DNA of 5,495 nt from positions 1-5,495 of the forward strand of contig JAPKCP010000220.1 in assembly GCA_028822885.1 (NCBI GenBank), in the 5' to 3' direction. Origin of the DNA: Yoonia sp. Lineage in GTDB: Bacteria; Pseudomonadota; Alphaproteobacteria; Rhodobacterales; Rhodobacteraceae. The translations under genes and the position numbers were made by a program. A model generated the notes under the pieces. It ran no database searches, had not been told where the DNA came from, and was given only the letters and a program-made list of their open reading frames with translations. This document shows, in pieces, positions 1-5,487 of the stretch (its first letter is position 1; each line of letters starts with the position of its first letter).

Positions 1-260
1 AGCGTATCCCCATCAGCGATTCCAAAGACAAAGATACCATCGTCGCGCTGCCAGATATTTTTGTCTGACCACTGCTCTAGAAAAACTGTGACTTGCGGCA
101 AGCCCGAGGCCACCAGATCGTCCATCACAACGCCAACCGAATTGCGCGATGGCTTTGCGATTTCTTCGGCATGGGTTTGCAGCAGGGATTGTAAATCTTG
201 TGCTGACGCGGTGACGGCACTGCTTATCAGCAATACGCAAGCGATCATAAGGCGGCGCAT
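1..260 (-). CDS. urtB: Urea ABC transporter permease UrtB, N-terminal part (cut by window edge)
   Basis: Reading from ATG at 260 down to the window edge gives 86 codons with no stop, so the 3' part of the gene lies outside. Residues 1-20 are a signal peptide: MRR, a hydrophobic core ACVLLISSAV, then the cleavage site ASA|QD. The exported segment contains NSVGVVMDDLVASGLPQV, FLEQWSDKNIWQRDDG and GIADGDTL. From memory of the family, proteobacterial UrtB proteins carry such a periplasmic extension ahead of the LivH-like membrane domain; that membrane domain is not visible here. UrtB would be one of two membrane subunits forming the urea channel of UrtABCDE. The gene follows urtA on the same strand after 113 bp, matching the usual urtA-urtB order. 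The ribosome site is weak (AAAGA, 5 nt before ATG). Met5 is another possible start but would remove the basic n-region. The assignment rests on position plus recognised wording, not on the permease domain. Confidence 0.85.
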   Translation of the reverse strand, partial: MRRLMIACVLLISSAVTASAQDLQSLLQTHAEEIAKPSRNSVGVVMDDLVASGLPQVTVFLEQWSDKNIWQRDDGIFVFGIADGDT

Positions 261-301
261 ATCAGTCTTTCGATTTACAAATGGTGATGTTCAAAAGGAA
301 A

Positions 302-345
302 GACGGGCACAGGATTTGGGTCTTGGGGAGGACCCTGCGCCCGTC
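302..345 (-). terminator. Terminator-like hairpin / attenuator between urtA and urtB
   Basis: In the minus-strand transcript, 12-nt arms (345-334 and 313-302) pair as GACGGGCGCAGG with CCTGTGCCCGTC, giving a GC-rich stem with one G-U wobble and a loop of about 20 nt. The stem is followed at once by TTTCCTTTT. An inner alternative pairing, GACCC/GGGTC, is also possible. It starts 28 nt after the urtA stop. The T-run lies only on the minus-strand side, so the orientation fits urtA transcripts. The T-tract is interrupted by CC, which suggests partial rather than complete termination. A likely role, inferred, is to lower urtB-and-onward expression relative to the abundant binding protein, or to protect the urtA mRNA 3' end. 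Confidence 0.65.
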
Positions 346-373
346 AGTTAGTGAGACAAATCAGTCATCTGTC

Positions 374-1666
374 TTAGTAGTTTGACGTCAACTGCACGCA
401 GGTTTCAGTTTCTGTGTTGTACATACCGCAGCCCAGTTCTTGCCAATCTGATTTCAGAACAGCTGATTCAGGCAAAAAGTCTGTCCATGCATCGCCGGGT
501 ACTTCGGTTGTTTGGCTAACAATATCGAACTGACCATCTGCGGTGATTTCACCGATCAGCACAGGCTTAGAAAGGTGATGGTTGGGCAACATAACAGCGG
601 TGCCACCTGTGAGGTTCGGGAATTCCTGCCCGTACATCGCGTCGCGTACTGCATCGACGTCAGTAGTTCCTGCAGCCGTCACCGCGTTCACCCACATGTT
701 GAAACCAATGTAGTGGGCTTCCATCGGATCGTTGGTCACACGCTCTTCGCCTGCGAATGCTTTCCATGCTGCGATGAATGTGTCGTTTGCCTCAGATTCA
801 GCAGACTGAAAGTAGTTCCAAGCCGCCAAGTGGCCGACAAGGTTGGATGTGTCCAAACCGGACAGCTCTTCTTCACCCACTGAAAAAGCGATGACCGGAA
901 TATCGTCCGCAGATATGCCCGCTGCGGCCAATTCTTTGTAGAAACCGATGTTCGCGTCGCCGTTGATCGTAGAGATCACGCCGACCTGCTTGCCATCTTC
1001 ACCAAGGGCGACAACATCAGCCACAATTGTGGCCCAGTCGGACTGACCAAACGGTGTGTAGTTCACAAAGATATCTTCAGCCGCGATACCTTTGTCGAGC
1101 AGGTAGGCCTCTAGAATGTTGTTTGTGGTACGTGGGTAAACATAGTCGGTGCCGAGTAGTGCGAATTTTTCAACACCCAATTCTTCAAGGAAGTAATCGG
1201 TTGCAGGGATCGCCTGTTGGTTCGGGGCAGCGCCTGTGTAGAAAACGTTCCTAGAGGATTCTTCGCCCTCGTATTGCACAGGATAGAACAACAAGCCGTT
1301 AAGTTCTTCGATCACAGGCAGCACAGATTTGCGCGACACGGATGTCCAGTTACCAAAGATGACGTCAACTTCGGATACTGTCAAAAGCTCGCGTGCCTTT
1401 TCGGCAAACAGCGGCCAGTCGGATGCTGGATCAACGACGACAGCTTCGATATCACAGCCAAGAAGACCACCAGCAGCATTCTGCTGTTCGATCAGCATCA
1501 GCATGGCGTCTTTCAGCGTGGTTTCAGAAATCGCCATTGAGCCCGACAGCGAGTGTAAAACACCAACTTTAATTGGTGCGGCGCAATCTTGCGCAACGGC
1601 CATGGTGCTAGTGCTAGCAACTGTCAAAGCGGCCAGTGAAACGAGCAAATTTTTATGAATAGTCAA
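374..1666 (-). CDS. urtA: Urea ABC transporter substrate-binding protein UrtA
   Basis: This is a 430-residue periplasmic binding protein of the type I fold (Peripla_BP_5 / amide-urea binding family), the high-affinity urea receptor of UrtABCDE. Residues 1-25 are a signal peptide (MTIHKN, hydrophobic core, AVA|QD). The mature protein begins its first lobe with IKVGVLHSLSG (32-42) and continues with ISETTLKD, VDPASDWPLFAEKARELL (79-95), NWTSVSRKSVLP (106-117), FYPVQYEGEES (127-137), GTDYVYPRTTN, STINGDAN, AFSVGEEEL, HLAAWNYF, NDPMEAHYIGFNMW and MLPNHHL, all strongly UrtA-like. The only four cysteines in the mature protein, C28, C71, C413 and C423, could form two disulfides. The start is TTG at 1666, chosen because GAGGG lies 7 nt upstream and the signal peptide then starts properly. 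The in-frame ATG at 1741 lacks a ribosome site and would add 25 non-conserved residues. The stop is TAA at 374. The gene lies downstream of ureG and upstream of urtB. Confidence 0.96.
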   Translation of the reverse strand: MTIHKNLLVSLAALTVASTSTMAVAQDCAAPIKVGVLHSLSGSMAISETTLKDAMLMLIEQQNAAGGLLGCDIEAVVVDPASDWPLFAEKARELLTVSEVDVIFGNWTSVSRKSVLPVIEELNGLLFYPVQYEGEESSRNVFYTGAAPNQQAIPATDYFLEELGVEKFALLGTDYVYPRTTNNILEAYLLDKGIAAEDIFVNYTPFGQSDWATIVADVVALGEDGKQVGVISTINGDANIGFYKELAAAGISADDIPVIAFSVGEEELSGLDTSNLVGHLAAWNYFQSAESEANDTFIAAWKAFAGEERVTNDPMEAHYIGFNMWVNAVTAAGTTDVDAVRDAMYGQEFPNLTGGTAVMLPNHHLSKPVLIGEITADGQFDIVSQTTEVPGDAWTDFLPESAVLKSDWQELGCGMYNTETETCVQLTSNY

Positions 1667-1673
1667 AGGATAA

Positions 1674-1678
1674 CCCTC
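1674..1678 (-). promoter_or_regulatory. Ribosome binding site of urtA (decides the TTG start)
   Basis: The minus strand reads GAGGG, 7 nt before a TTG codon at 1666-1664. It is the best Shine-Dalgarno match near the 5' end of the gene and favours the TTG over the upstream ATG at 1741. Confidence 0.8.
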
Positions 1679-1682
1679 TAGA

Positions 1683-1720
1683 TTTTGCCACGCTCTGGTG
1701 TCGTCAGCCGCTAGGCAAAA
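1683..1720 (-). promoter_or_regulatory. Inverted repeat in urtA leader, next to the ribosome binding site
   Basis: The minus-strand arms TTTTGCC (1720-1714) and GGCAAAA (1689-1683) are perfectly complementary over 7 bp with 24 nt between them. Inside, CTG and CAG can add 3 bp closing a 7-nt loop (ACGACAC). The 3' arm ends only 4 nt before the GAGGG ribosome site, so a hairpin here could influence translation start of urtA. It does not match a riboswitch family that I recognise. A 7-bp stem with a long loop could also be chance. Confidence 0.4.
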
Positions 1721-1763
1721 CGCAAACAGAGTGATAGTCATGGACCGCAGCTTTCAAGTTGTA

Positions 1764-1808
1764 GCCATGCGAGGGTCGTTATCTGCCAGGATTGCACCCT
1801 CGCGTGGC
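1764..1808 (-). repeat. 13-bp imperfect inverted repeat abutting the urtA -10 box
   Basis: The plus-strand arms at 1764-1776 (GCCATGCGAGGGT) and 1796-1808 (ACCCTCGCGTGGC) are complementary at 12 of 13 positions, with an uninterrupted 8-bp core (GCGAGGGT/ACCCTCGC) and a 19-bp spacer. The outer arm touches the TATAAT at 1809-1814. If transcription starts near 1802, the outer 5' arm is mostly untranscribed. The element would then act either as a DNA operator, with half-sites 32 bp apart (about three helical turns), or, through its inner core, as a 5'-terminal RNA hairpin. The symmetry is seen directly; the role is inference. Confidence 0.6.
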
Positions 1809-1814
1809 ATTATA
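1809..1814 (-). promoter_or_regulatory. Candidate -10 box of urtA (TATAAT)
   Basis: The minus strand reads a perfect TATAAT, which predicts a start around 1801-1802 and an untranslated leader of about 135 nt before urtA. No TTGACA-like -35 sits at 16-18 bp (the hexamer at 17 bp is TCAGTT) and no extended TG motif precedes it. This suggests an activator-dependent promoter. No sigma-54 (-24/-12) element of convincing quality was seen in the gap. The box match alone is modest evidence. Confidence 0.5.
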
Positions 1815-1817
1815 TCG

Positions 1818-1828
1818 CCCGATACGGG
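1818..1828. promoter_or_regulatory. Short palindrome CCCG-ATA-CGGG just upstream of the -10 box
   Basis: Four-base arms CCCG and CGGG flank ATA, 3 bp upstream of TATAAT and so inside the presumed -35/-10 spacer. A protein bound here would block or bend the core promoter. The element is short and may be chance. Confidence 0.25.
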
Positions 1829-1865
1829 ACAAACTGACTCTTCATCTTAACGTGCATAAGTAAAA

Positions 1866-1878
1866 GTCATCTGGTGAC
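1866..1878. promoter_or_regulatory. Inverted repeat GTCA-N5-TGAC upstream of urtA promoter
   Basis: The arms GTCA (1866-1869) and TGAC (1875-1878) are separated by 5 bp. The centre is about 70 bp upstream of the predicted start. It could be an operator half of an activator array; no regulator can be named from the sequence. Confidence 0.25.
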
Positions 1879-1886
1879 AATTGCTG

Positions 1887-1904
1887 GTTGCATGCGGGTG
1901 CAAC
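1887..1904. promoter_or_regulatory. Inverted repeat GTTGCA-N6-TGCAAC, possible activator site
   Basis: Perfect 6-bp arms (1887-1892 and 1899-1904) surround a 6-bp spacer, centred about 94 bp upstream of the predicted urtA start. One half, TTGCACC on the minus strand, resembles the TGCACC half of enteric NtrC sites, but the other half is TTGCATG and does not fit. Nitrogen control of urea uptake through NtrC is established in several proteobacteria; binding here is only an inference. Confidence 0.35.
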
Positions 1905-2032
1905 GCTTATATTTGCGGCTCAATCGGTGGTGGCGATTAAAAAACGTGCGCTGGCGTGTTTGGGATGTGGCGAGTGCATCTCAAGACCGTTGTTTCCAAA
2001 ATTTACCAACCAAACCCGATCATGGCTAACGG

Positions 2033-2656
2033 TTAGGGTGTCGGCACGTGAAACCCGCCAAGTGCTGCAAGCTGTGCGGCCACTTCTGTCGCGCCCTTGT
2101 TGTGCCGCAGGGACGTAAAGATGAACGATTTATCGCCCCGCATCTTTTTTGCATCACGCGCCATGACATCAAGGGATGCACCAACGTATGGGGCCAAGTC
2201 GGTTTTGTTAATCACAAGAATATCCGACTTTGTGATTGCAGGTCCGCCTTTGCGTGGGATTTCCTCGCCCGCTGCAACGTCGATGACATAGACAGTGAGG
2301 TCCGCGAGTTCAGGACTAAAAGTGGCTGATAGATTATCACCACCACTTTCAATGAGAACAATCTCAACATCAGGATGCCGCGCACGCATTTCTGCAATTG
2401 CGGCCAGGTTAATCGACGCGTCTTCGCGGATTGCGGTATGGGGGCAACCGCCGGTTTCAACGCCGATCACACGGTCTTGGGGGAGGATTTGCATCCGCAT
2501 CAAGGCCTCAGCGTCTTCTTGCGTGTAGATGTCGTTCGTAATCACCCCAATCGACATCTGTGGGTGGAATAGTCGCGCAAGGGCTGCTGTGAGCGTGGTT
2601 TTTCCTGCGCCAACAGGGCCACCAATGCCGATACGCAATGGACCATTTTGTGACAT
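2033..2656 (-). CDS. ureG: Urease accessory GTPase UreG
   Basis: This is a 207-residue SIMIBI-class GTPase, full length for the family, that binds nickel and GTP and drives transfer of nickel into apo-urease within the UreD-UreF-UreG complex in the cytoplasm. Visible motifs are the P-loop GGPVGAGKT (12-20), the ITNDIYTQEDAE segment (39-50), the nickel-binding CPH (Cys71-Pro-His73) within ETGGCPHTAIREDASINL, ESGGDNLSATFSPELAD (103-119) and the guanine-specificity motif NKTD (150-153). It has no histidine-rich N-terminus, unlike some UreG proteins. The ATG is preceded by AAGGA with a 7-nt spacer. It starts 12 bp after the ureF stop, so it is the last gene of the visible urease operon. Its TAA stop is followed by the urtA regulatory gap. 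Confidence 0.98.
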   Translation of the reverse strand: MSQNGPLRIGIGGPVGAGKTTLTAALARLFHPQMSIGVITNDIYTQEDAEALMRMQILPQDRVIGVETGGCPHTAIREDASINLAAIAEMRARHPDVEIVLIESGGDNLSATFSPELADLTVYVIDVAAGEEIPRKGGPAITKSDILVINKTDLAPYVGASLDVMARDAKKMRGDKSFIFTSLRHNKGATEVAAQLAALGGFHVPTP

Positions 2657-2663
2657 ATTATAG

Positions 2664-2668
2664 TCCTT
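2664..2668 (-). promoter_or_regulatory. Ribosome binding site of ureG
   Basis: The minus strand reads AAGGA, 7 nt before the ureG ATG, and fits entirely within the 12-bp gap after the ureF stop. It gives ureG its own strong initiation site, unlike ureE and ureF, which appear to rely on coupling. Confidence 0.75.
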
Positions 2669-3307
2669 TCAGGTGCGAAAAACGCGCGCATATTGGGTTT
2701 CATGCTGCATCGCAGTGATGTCAGAGAAGAATGAATTGCTGTAAAGGTCATCCAAGGTGGCGCCCCTTAATTCTGCCGCCAATGATGCACAACGTGGCTT
2801 GAGCGCGGCCTGCACCCGTTGCCCGTCCGTCTGTCCAAGTGGGACCAAACGCATGGCTGCGCCACAGAGATTACCAACGAAGGCTTGCAGGTACATGGCG
2901 GTGGTCAGTTCAAGGTCCAACGCCATGCTTTGTGCGGCACGTCCCACTGCCACCGGGTACGTTAAAGCCCCCAACTGGATGTCCCAAACAGCCGCAAACG
3001 TATCGCAGAACGCGCCACCTTGAAGGTTGGTTTCAAGCAATCTTTCCTTTGATGCTGCAAATGCGCGCGCTGTTGCGTCGATTATCGGGACGTCAGCAGC
3101 GTCAGCGGCATAGGCCACGTTTAGTAAAACGGCATCTGCTCGTGCGCCACCTTGTGTCAGCAAGCAGTCCACCCAATCCTCGAGCGACTGCGCATTGGTG
3201 ATCACATCCCCAAGGATTGCTGTCTCAAGTCCGTGAGAATACGCAAACGCCCCAACGGGAAAGGAGGGCGAGAGTAATTGAGCAAGGGTCAGGACGTCAG
3301 TGGTCAT
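2669..3307 (-). CDS. ureF: Urease accessory protein UreF
   Basis: This is a 212-residue, mostly helical maturation factor, of normal length, that bridges UreD and UreG and gates GTP hydrolysis during nickel insertion. The family signatures are the N-terminal LAQLLSPSFPVGAFAYSHGLE (8-28), the central YPVAVGRAA (117-125), GNLCGAAMRLVPLGQTDGQR (145-164) and the C-terminal FFSDITAMQHETQYARVFRT (193-212), which closely follows the conserved HE-x-Q-x-R-(L/V)-F-R ending. The start is ATG at 3307, chosen because LTLAQLLSPSFP follows it directly. The reading frame stays open 40 codons further upstream, but that part lies inside ureE and reads as non-UreF sequence. The start overlaps the ureE stop by 11 bp (ATGACCACTGA) with no clear ribosome site, implying translational coupling to ureE. 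Confidence 0.96.
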   Translation of the reverse strand: MTTDVLTLAQLLSPSFPVGAFAYSHGLETAILGDVITNAQSLEDWVDCLLTQGGARADAVLLNVAYAADAADVPIIDATARAFAASKERLLETNLQGGAFCDTFAAVWDIQLGALTYPVAVGRAAQSMALDLELTTAMYLQAFVGNLCGAAMRLVPLGQTDGQRVQAALKPRCASLAAELRGATLDDLYSNSFFSDITAMQHETQYARVFRT

Positions 3308-3764
3308 GTGCAGTTTTGACGTGTGCGTGGCTATGTGTACGTCCGTGGCCGTATGCGCCGCCTTCGGGGGTAAAGGGTTCTGACACCTCGACCAAAGTTG
3401 CACCAAGGTGTTCCAGCATATGGCCAATCACCTTGTCGCGTTGAATCAACAGGCGTGTCGTTTCAATCTGACAGGGCGTGTGTCGGTTGCCGATGTGCCA
3501 AGCAAGCTGGGTTAAGTCACCTTTGACGTCGTAAAGGTTTTCAGCAGCAGCAACGATTTGAATAAATCGCCCGTCTTCGAGGGCAAACGCATCATTATGG
3601 TTCAGTGATTTTGTCTGGGTCAGGTCCACCAACAAATCTGCACCCGCTACAGTTTTGATAACCTTGCGGCGCAAAAAACGTGCGTCATAATCAAGGAGGC
3701 ATTGATCAAAGCTGTCTGACCAATCGCCGTCATGCCGGATCTCATGTGTTGTGTAATCTACCAT
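3297..3764 (-). CDS. ureE: Urease accessory nickel chaperone UreE
   Basis: This 155-residue cytoplasmic metallochaperone brings nickel to the urease assembly complex. The N-terminal peptide-binding domain covers roughly residues 1-75, with RRKVIKTVAGADLLVDLTQTKSLNHNDAFALEDG typical of the family. The metal-binding domain follows, with WHIGNRHTPCQIE (89-101; His95 corresponds to the conserved interface nickel ligand) and HMLEHLGA (115-122). The tail is rich in histidine: H140, H144, H146, H148, H153 and H155, six in the last 16 residues, a feature that raises nickel-storage capacity in many UreE proteins. The ATG overlaps the ureC stop by one base (TGATG) and has no good ribosome site of its own (upstream GGTATTTTCTTTTC), so reinitiation after ureC is likely. 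Its stop lies inside the ureF start region. Confidence 0.96.
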   Translation of the reverse strand: MVDYTTHEIRHDGDWSDSFDQCLLDYDARFLRRKVIKTVAGADLLVDLTQTKSLNHNDAFALEDGRFIQIVAAAENLYDVKGDLTQLAWHIGNRHTPCQIETTRLLIQRDKVIGHMLEHLGATLVEVSEPFTPEGGAYGHGRTHSHAHVKTAHDH

Positions 3765-5473
3765 CAGAAAAGAAAATACCGTTGTGCCATCGGAAGCGTT
3801 TCAGCAGGTTCACAGGTCAACAGCTCTCCATCAGCGCGGACTTCGTAAGTTTCTGGGTTTACGTCAATCTTTGGGGTGGCGGTGTTTAGGATCAGATCGG
3901 ATTTACCGATATTGCGTGTGTTGCGCACGGCAACCGTACTTTTCGCTAAGCCTAGTTTGTCAGCAACGCCGTCGGATTGTGCAGCCTCGGATACAAAAAT
4001 CACGGATGACTGTTCTACCGATCGACCATAGGCCCCGAACATATTGCGTGAATAGACAGGTTGCGGTGTTGGGATTGAGGCATTTGGATCACCCATTTGC
4101 GCGCAGACAATAGTACCCGCCATCAAGACCATCTCAGGCTTCACCCCGAAAAAGGCGGGGTCCCACATCACCAGATCGGCGCGTTTGCCTTCGGTGATGC
4201 TACCGATTTCTTGGCTGATACCATGGGCGATAGCAGGATTGATGGTGTATTTGGCAATGTAGCGGCGGACGCGAAAGTTGTCGTTCTCACCTGTTTCCTC
4301 AGCCAAACGCCCACGCTGCTTTTTCATTTTGTCAGCGGTTTGCCACGTGCGGATCAAAACCTCACCAACGCGCCCCATCGCCTGACTATCGGACGCGATA
4401 ATCGAAAAGGCGCCCATATCATGCAGGATGTCTTCGGCGGCAATCGTTTCGCGTCTGATCCGGCTTTCGGCAAAGGCGACGTCTTCTGGAATTGATTTAT
4501 CAAGATGATGACAGACCATCAGCATGTCGAGATGTTCTTCCAACGTGTTCACAGTGTAGGGCCGTGTCGGGTTGGTCGATGACGGCAGGACATGCTCCTC
4601 ACCGCAGATTTTGATAATGTCTGGCGCGTGACCGCCACCTGCGCCCTCAGTGTGGAAAGCGTGGATTGTGCGACCTTTCATGGCGGCAACCGTGTTTTCG
4701 ACGAAACCGGATTCATTCAGTGTGTCCGTGTGGATCATCACCTGCACATCCATGTCGTCGGCCACGCCAAGGCAGCAATCAATTGCGCCGGGCGTTGTGC
4801 CCCAGTCTTCGTGCAGTTTCAGTGAGCAGGCACCAGCCTTGACCATTTCGATCAATGCGTCGGGCTGGCTGGCGTTCCCTTTACCAGCAAGGCCGATATT
4901 CATTGGAATGTAGTCAAAGGCTTGCATCATGCGCCCGATATGCCAAGGACCCGGCGTGCAGGTGGTCGCCAGCGTGCCATGCGCAGGGCCAGTGCCACCG
5001 CCAAAGCAAGTCGTGACGCCAGAGTGTAAGGAATCTTCCATCTGTTGTGGGCAGATGAAGTGAATATGTGAATCAAACCCGCCTGCCGTCAGGATGCGCC
5101 CTTCGCCAGCGATTGCCTCGGTGCCGGGGCCGATAATGATATCAACGCCGGGCTGTGTGTCGGGGTTCCCAGCCTTGCCAATCTTATGGATGCGCCCATC
5201 TTTGAGGCCAACATCCGCCTTATAAATTCCAGTGTGATCCACGATCAGTGCGTTCGTGATGACCGTATCCACGGCCCCTTGGGCGCGGGTGACTTGAGAT
5301 TGCCCCATCCCATCGCGGATGACTTTGCCGCCACCGAATTTGACCTCTTCACCATAGATGGTCAGGTCTTTTTCAACTTCGATAACGAGGTCGGTGTCTG
5401 CCAACCGCATCTTGTCGCCAGTCGTAGGGCCGAACATCGCGGCATAGTCTGCGCGGTTGATTTGGGTGGGCAT
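3764..5473 (-). CDS. ureC: Urease subunit alpha (catalytic), UreC
   Basis: This is the complete 569-residue alpha subunit, the usual length, of the nickel amidohydrolase that converts urea and water to ammonia and carbamate in the cytoplasm. The N-terminus MPTQINRADYAAMFGPTTGDKMRLADTDL is standard. Active-site residues are all present: His136 and His138 (HIH), the carbamylated Lys219 in SLKLHEDWG with substrate-contact His221, His248 (IHTDTLNESGF), His274 (FHTEGAGGGHAPD), the mobile-flap Cys321-His322 (MVCHHLDKSIPED) and Asp362 (ASDSQAMGR). The C-terminus MAQRYFLF is canonical. A separate alpha subunit implies separate or fused UreA/UreB encoded upstream, beyond the right edge. The ATG is preceded by GGGGGA with an 8-nt spacer. 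Six codons plus TAA (QIMGDL) end one base before the ATG and could be the tail of the preceding operon gene, but this cannot be identified. The gene looks intact and fully functional. Confidence 0.99.
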   Translation of the reverse strand: MPTQINRADYAAMFGPTTGDKMRLADTDLVIEVEKDLTIYGEEVKFGGGKVIRDGMGQSQVTRAQGAVDTVITNALIVDHTGIYKADVGLKDGRIHKIGKAGNPDTQPGVDIIIGPGTEAIAGEGRILTAGGFDSHIHFICPQQMEDSLHSGVTTCFGGGTGPAHGTLATTCTPGPWHIGRMMQAFDYIPMNIGLAGKGNASQPDALIEMVKAGACSLKLHEDWGTTPGAIDCCLGVADDMDVQVMIHTDTLNESGFVENTVAAMKGRTIHAFHTEGAGGGHAPDIIKICGEEHVLPSSTNPTRPYTVNTLEEHLDMLMVCHHLDKSIPEDVAFAESRIRRETIAAEDILHDMGAFSIIASDSQAMGRVGEVLIRTWQTADKMKKQRGRLAEETGENDNFRVRRYIAKYTINPAIAHGISQEIGSITEGKRADLVMWDPAFFGVKPEMVLMAGTIVCAQMGDPNASIPTPQPVYSRNMFGAYGRSVEQSSVIFVSEAAQSDGVADKLGLAKSTVAVRNTRNIGKSDLILNTATPKIDVNPETYEVRADGELLTCEPAETLPMAQRYFLF

Positions 5474-5481
5474 ATTAAAGA

Positions 5482-5487
5482 TCCCCC
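5482..5487 (-). promoter_or_regulatory. Ribosome binding site of ureC
   Basis: The minus strand reads GGGGGA, 8 nt before the ureC ATG at 5473. It is a good purine-rich initiation signal, consistent with high output of the structural subunit. Confidence 0.6.

Larger units (their letters stand above)
1667..2032. other. Intergenic region between ureG and urtA
   Basis: This 366-bp gap is the only long non-coding stretch in the window. The half next to urtA (about 1667-1904) carries the ribosome site, two leader inverted repeats, the TATAAT and three further small inverted repeats listed separately. In the half next to ureG (about 1905-2032) I found no gene on either strand and no convincing terminator. 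There is a T6 run at 1942-1937 on the minus strand, after the GC-rich CGCCAGCGCACG but without a stable stem. Read-through from ureG into urtA is therefore possible in addition to the local promoter. Confidence 0.6.

Noticed and set aside
13..240. Minus-strand 75-codon reading frame inside the urtB region
   Set aside because: It overlaps the urtB frame, which has a start, a signal peptide and family-like sequence. This frame is arginine-rich with no recognisable features.
1667..1741. N-terminal extension of urtA starting at ATG 1741
   Set aside because: There is no ribosome site before this ATG, the 25 added residues do not resemble UrtA, and they would bury the signal peptide. The TTG at 1666 has GAGGG at ideal spacing.
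1780..1800. Sigma-54 promoter with GG-N10-GC spacing on the minus strand
   Set aside because: Only the GG and GC spacing fits; the surrounding bases do not match TGGCAC-N5-TTGCA, and it falls inside the inverted repeat downstream of the TATAAT.
1683..1808. Guanidine-II (mini-ykkC) riboswitch in the urtA leader
   Set aside because: ACGA occurs twice, once in the loop of the second hairpin and once beside the arm of the first, and guanidine/urea metabolism made this tempting. However, the family needs two short hairpins each closing an ACGR loop, and the first element has a 19-nt loop without that arrangement.
1937..1980. Rho-independent terminator after ureG
   Set aside because: A T6 run follows GC-rich sequence on the minus strand, but I could not fold a stem longer than 3-4 bp in front of it.
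1888..2118. Plus-strand 76-codon reading frame spanning the ureG-urtA gap
   Set aside because: It runs antisense into the 3' end of ureG, has no ribosome site and no recognisable protein features, and its start lies within an inverted repeat.
3308..3427. Longer ureF starting at 3427
   Set aside because: The extra 40 residues lie wholly inside ureE in another frame and do not resemble UreF, whose conserved N-terminus begins right after ATG 3307.
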